From Ruminococcaceae bacterium UBA4306 (GTDB taxonomy: Bacteria; Bacillota; Clostridia; Oscillospirales; Acutalibacteraceae): DNA of 7,120 bases. The stretch lies in assembly GCA_002394725.1 (NCBI GenBank), contig DGUQ01000004.1, positions 1 to 7,120 on the forward strand, given 5' to 3'. Numbering within the stretch: the stretch's first letter is position 1; each line of letters starts with the position of its first letter. The notes below the pieces were generated by a model. It worked only from the letters and a program-made list of their open reading frames with translations, was not told where the DNA came from and searched no databases. Positions 5,771-7,120 of this stretch are shown one piece after another. Both the position numbers and the translations under genes were made by a program.

Positions 5771-5803
5771 CAGCGGGGGAGACCAGACGTCTCAACCCCG
5801 CTG
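5771..5803 (-). terminator. Hairpin at the end of the broken small gene
   Basis: CAGCGGGG (5771-5778) pairs with CCCCGCTG (5796-5803) and GAGAC (5779-5783) with GTCTC (5789-5793), with a two-base AA bulge and a 5-nt loop. The stop codon of the shifted frame (5792-5794) lies inside it. The following minus-strand sequence is only moderately T-rich (TTCGCATTTGT), so termination strength is uncertain. Confidence 0.6.
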
Positions 5804-6161
5804 CTGTGTATCTGCGTATATTTCGGTTGTCATCCTAACGCTAATCTTGAAACCCTCTATGAAGGCGTCCTTCTCAGAGAGAGCAATCAGCGAAAGCTGG
5901 CAGTTCTCAATCTGCTCCAGCTTTTTTTCTGTTGCTCAGTCGTAAGCATTGATCGGAGTTCATCGAGAAGCTTTGTCATCTCCGATAACTTCTTGTTGGT
6001 ATCCATGCTCTGACGGGGTCCCCAAAAAGCCCTGCTTTTGGGGGAGAGGAGGAACCGCCACATGAGTACGGGAGTGGTCACACTTGACCGCTCCCAACGA
6101 ATACGGCGCGTGACGACGACGGATTGATGTTCCCGAAGTAGAAGTCCTCTAATGTAGTCAT
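5792..6161 (-). pseudogene. Broken small accessory protein gene (resembles DUF6809-type proteins of Clostridia)
   Basis: Three pieces in order resemble one small acidic helical protein common in Clostridial accessory regions; the family assignment is from memory. Piece 1, from ATG 6161, reads MTTLEDFYFGNINPSS and stops at 6078-6080. Piece 2, from ATG 6006, reads MDTNKKLSEMTKLLDELRSM then LTTEQQKK and meets seven A's (5922-5928 on the plus strand as T7). In the zero frame it ends at 5887 with unrelated residues. A -1 shift at the A-run gives KLEQIENCQLSLIALSEKDA and then FIEGFKISVRMTTEIY, the typical 'F..GF..G.R...E' ending, with a stop at 5792. Between pieces 1 and 2 lie about 70 bp with two hairpins, apparently inserted. 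ATG 6006 lacks a ribosome binding site; a promoter-like pair precedes piece 1. Decay is likeliest; the A-run could also permit slippage. Confidence 0.6.
6020..6095. repeat. Two adjacent hairpins interrupting the small gene
   Basis: CCCCAAAAAGC (6020-6030) pairs with GCTTTTGGGGG (6034-6044) at 10 of 11 positions. GGGAG.GGTCA (6070-6080) pairs with TGACC.CTCCC (6085-6095), including one T-G wobble. They occupy the non-homologous stretch between the two recognisable parts of the broken gene. Confidence 0.6.
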
Positions 6162-6186
6162 AGAATCACGCTCCCGACTGCACAAC

Positions 6187-6214
6187 ACAATACCACAGAA
6201 AAGAAATAAGTCAA
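6187..6214 (-). promoter_or_regulatory. Promoter-like pair upstream of the broken small gene
   Basis: On the minus strand TTGACT (6209-6214) is followed after 16 bp by TATTGT (6187-6192), 26 bp before the ATG at 6161. The -10 is weak. From 6215 to 6342 the sequence is AT-rich; apart from a short AGCATT/AATGCT dyad (6272-6289) I see nothing there. Confidence 0.45.
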
Positions 6215-6342
6215 GCAGAAGAATTCATACACATTTGTATTTCTGTCGCTTGGGTGTTAACTGTCAACGCGAGCATTGATAAAAATGCTTATAGGTTCAA
6301 ACCACGTATACAAACATTTTTCGGGGATAGTTTATTATAGTT

Positions 6343-6558
6343 TTATTTGTTTTTATTTCTTACGGTATTGACCACAAATAAAATCAAGTACATAACAACG
6401 CCAATGCCGAGCGGGTATAAAACGTGATATGATAAGGAAAAATGGTAGCCACTTCCGTTTAACCATGTTTTCCAAATGAAGTCAAACAGATTCCATAGTC
6501 CAATGCAAATAGCGACAAACAAAACGCCGCCTAACACTGTTTTAATGGGCTTATTCAT
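6343..6558 (-). CDS. Small two-helix membrane protein of unknown function
   Basis: The 71-residue protein starts at an ATG 7 bp after a very strong AAAGGAGG (6566-6573), the best argument that it is real. Residues about 7-29 (VLGGVLFVAICIGLWNLFDF) and about 46-64 (VLYPLGIGVVMYLILFVVN) are hydrophobic and long enough to span the membrane. The N-terminus MNKPIK and the tail RNKNK are basic, so both ends are probably inside with a short external loop rich in aromatic and polar residues. I do not recognise a family and assign no function. It lies between the broken small gene and the integrase remnant, inside mobile-element debris, and may be cargo of the lost element. The sequence is more AT-rich than the core genes to the left. 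Confidence 0.75.
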   Translation of the reverse strand: MNKPIKTVLGGVLFVAICIGLWNLFDFIWKTWLNGSGYHFSLSYHVLYPLGIGVVMYLILFVVNTVRNKNK

Positions 6559-6629
6559 TTTTTGACCTCCTTTACTTATAAATCAAAAAATATGCGATTG
6601 ATTTCGCTCTGCACAACTTTCTGCATCGT

Positions 6630-6770
6630 TTAGCATAAGTTTTGCGTATGAGTTGAAATATCCTGATGTCCCAAAGTGTCTTGAATGACTTTGATATTGA
6701 TTCCGGCTTCGCACATTCGAGTAAAAAGCGTATGTCAGTGTGAGTGGCAGGTAAAATGAGGTACCCTATT
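6630..6770 (-). pseudogene. C-terminal remnant of a Tn916-type tyrosine integrase
   Basis: The minus strand reads NRVPHFTCHSH, a stop (TGA, 6735-6737), HTLFTRMCEAGINIKVIQ, then DTLGHQDIST before drifting to a stop. This matches the C-terminal catalytic part of Tn916/Tn1549-type integrases, where the consensus is CHSLRHTF.TR.CE.G.N.KVIQ..LGH.DI.TT...Y. The stop stands exactly where the catalytic Arg of H-x-x-R should be, consistent with CGA to TGA. After LGHQDIST the usual T...IY with the nucleophilic Tyr is missing, probably through a small indel. No upstream core-binding domain is visible. The protein cannot be active; the fragment marks an old integrative element. It ends about 70 bp before the small membrane protein gene. 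Confidence 0.82.
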
Positions 6771-6914
6771 TGAACTGAATAACAGACAAGGGGCTGTCAC
6801 ACTAAGCATATCGCTCAGTTTTTGAATGTCTCAAATAACGATTTCTCTGTCCTCTTTTTCATAGTAAACCGAAGTCTTGAAATTGCCGAAAATGACGGAG
6901 GGTATTATGGGAAG

Positions 6915-7120
6915 CTATTCGATTATCATCAAACTCTTCTCTGCTTTTTTGACGGAGGTTTTGTTGACTGCTACAGCGATCACAAATATAAGGAGCGCAA
7001 AAACCGCAGCCGTAACAGCAGCGACCGTAACCGTTGTGCTGTTAAGGAATATCGCGGAAAGCTCCGGTATCATCGCAAAGATAATGAGAACAAACAGAGC
7101 GATATACATCACAAATCCGA
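6915..7120 (-). CDS. C-terminal part of a membrane protein (cut by window edge)
   Basis: The frame is open at the right edge and ends at TAG 6915-6917. In-window ATG (7109) and GTG (7112) starts exist, but no ribosome binding site precedes them and the frame continues upstream as GF, so the true start is probably outside. Two hydrophobic segments are visible: MYIALFVLIIFAMI plus ELSAIFL, and TVAAVTAAVFALLIFVIAVA, followed by the basic tail NKTSVKKAEKSLMIIE, presumably cytoplasmic. I do not recognise the family. After the TAG the same frame continues for 27 codons with protein-like composition (GNFKTSVYYEKEDREIVI) to TGA 6831-6833, so the gene may be prematurely stopped. Confidence 0.5.
   Translation of the reverse strand, partial: GFVMYIALFVLIIFAMIPELSAIFLNSTTVTVAAVTAAVFALLIFVIAVAVNKTSVKKAEKSLMIIE

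Noticed and set aside
5684..6013. 109-aa plus-strand frame over the decayed region
   Set aside because: It is antisense to the recognisable broken small gene and has no ribosome binding site or family features.
6907..7120. Plus-strand frame from ATG 6907, preceded by GGAGG and open to the window end
   Set aside because: The product lacks any recognisable pattern and is antisense to a minus-strand frame with two clear membrane helices and a basic tail, which is the more protein-like reading. The GGAGG is probably coincidental.

Overview
The window looks like a piece of a chromosome from an anaerobic, mid-GC Clostridia-type Firmicute, probably a gut Oscillospirales/Ruminococcaceae-like species. 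The reasons are strong AGGAGG-type ribosome binding sites, sigma-A promoters with TATAAT and extended TGnTATAAT -10 boxes, oxygen-sensitive proteins (a radical SAM enzyme and a 2[4Fe-4S] ferredoxin fusion), and debris of Tn916-type mobile elements. The taxonomy is inference; no marker gene is present.

Left part (1-2606): a leftward operon encodes an HxlR-type regulator, a radical SAM protein and a nitroreductase cut by the window edge. The genes are 4 and 17 bp apart. A near-consensus promoter (TTGTCA-N17-TATAAT) lies upstream. Divergent to it is a 256-aa protein made of two tandem SnoaL/NTF2-like domains with its own promoter. Dyads between the two promoters are candidate HxlR operators. The set resembles a small redox- or electrophile-responsive regulon (inference).

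Centre (2607-4364): a LysR regulator runs leftward and converges on the SnoaL gene, sharing a hairpin terminator that contains the lysR stop codon. Divergent from lysR is a flavin-binding PNPOx-like domain fused to a 2[4Fe-4S] ferredoxin. The lysR/ferredoxin intergenic region is dense with symmetry: a 24-bp direct repeat, perfect 12-bp inverted repeats and three hairpins, several built on TGGTATAAT -10 boxes.

Right of centre (4365-5595): a 158-bp MITE-like palindrome with 20-bp terminal inverted repeats is followed by a second perfect inverted repeat, then a PfkB-family sugar/nucleoside kinase with its own promoter, short leader and strong terminator.

Right end (5596-7120): a decayed mobile-element zone on the minus strand. 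It holds a broken small Clostridial accessory gene (insert plus -1 shift at an A7 run), an apparently intact 71-aa membrane protein gene, the C-terminal remnant of a Tn916-type tyrosine integrase whose catalytic Arg codon is a stop, and the 3' end of a two-helix membrane protein with an in-frame TAG. No complete new system is evident. The most unusual signals are the nested palindromic lysR/ferredoxin control region, the MITE and the frameshifted small gene.
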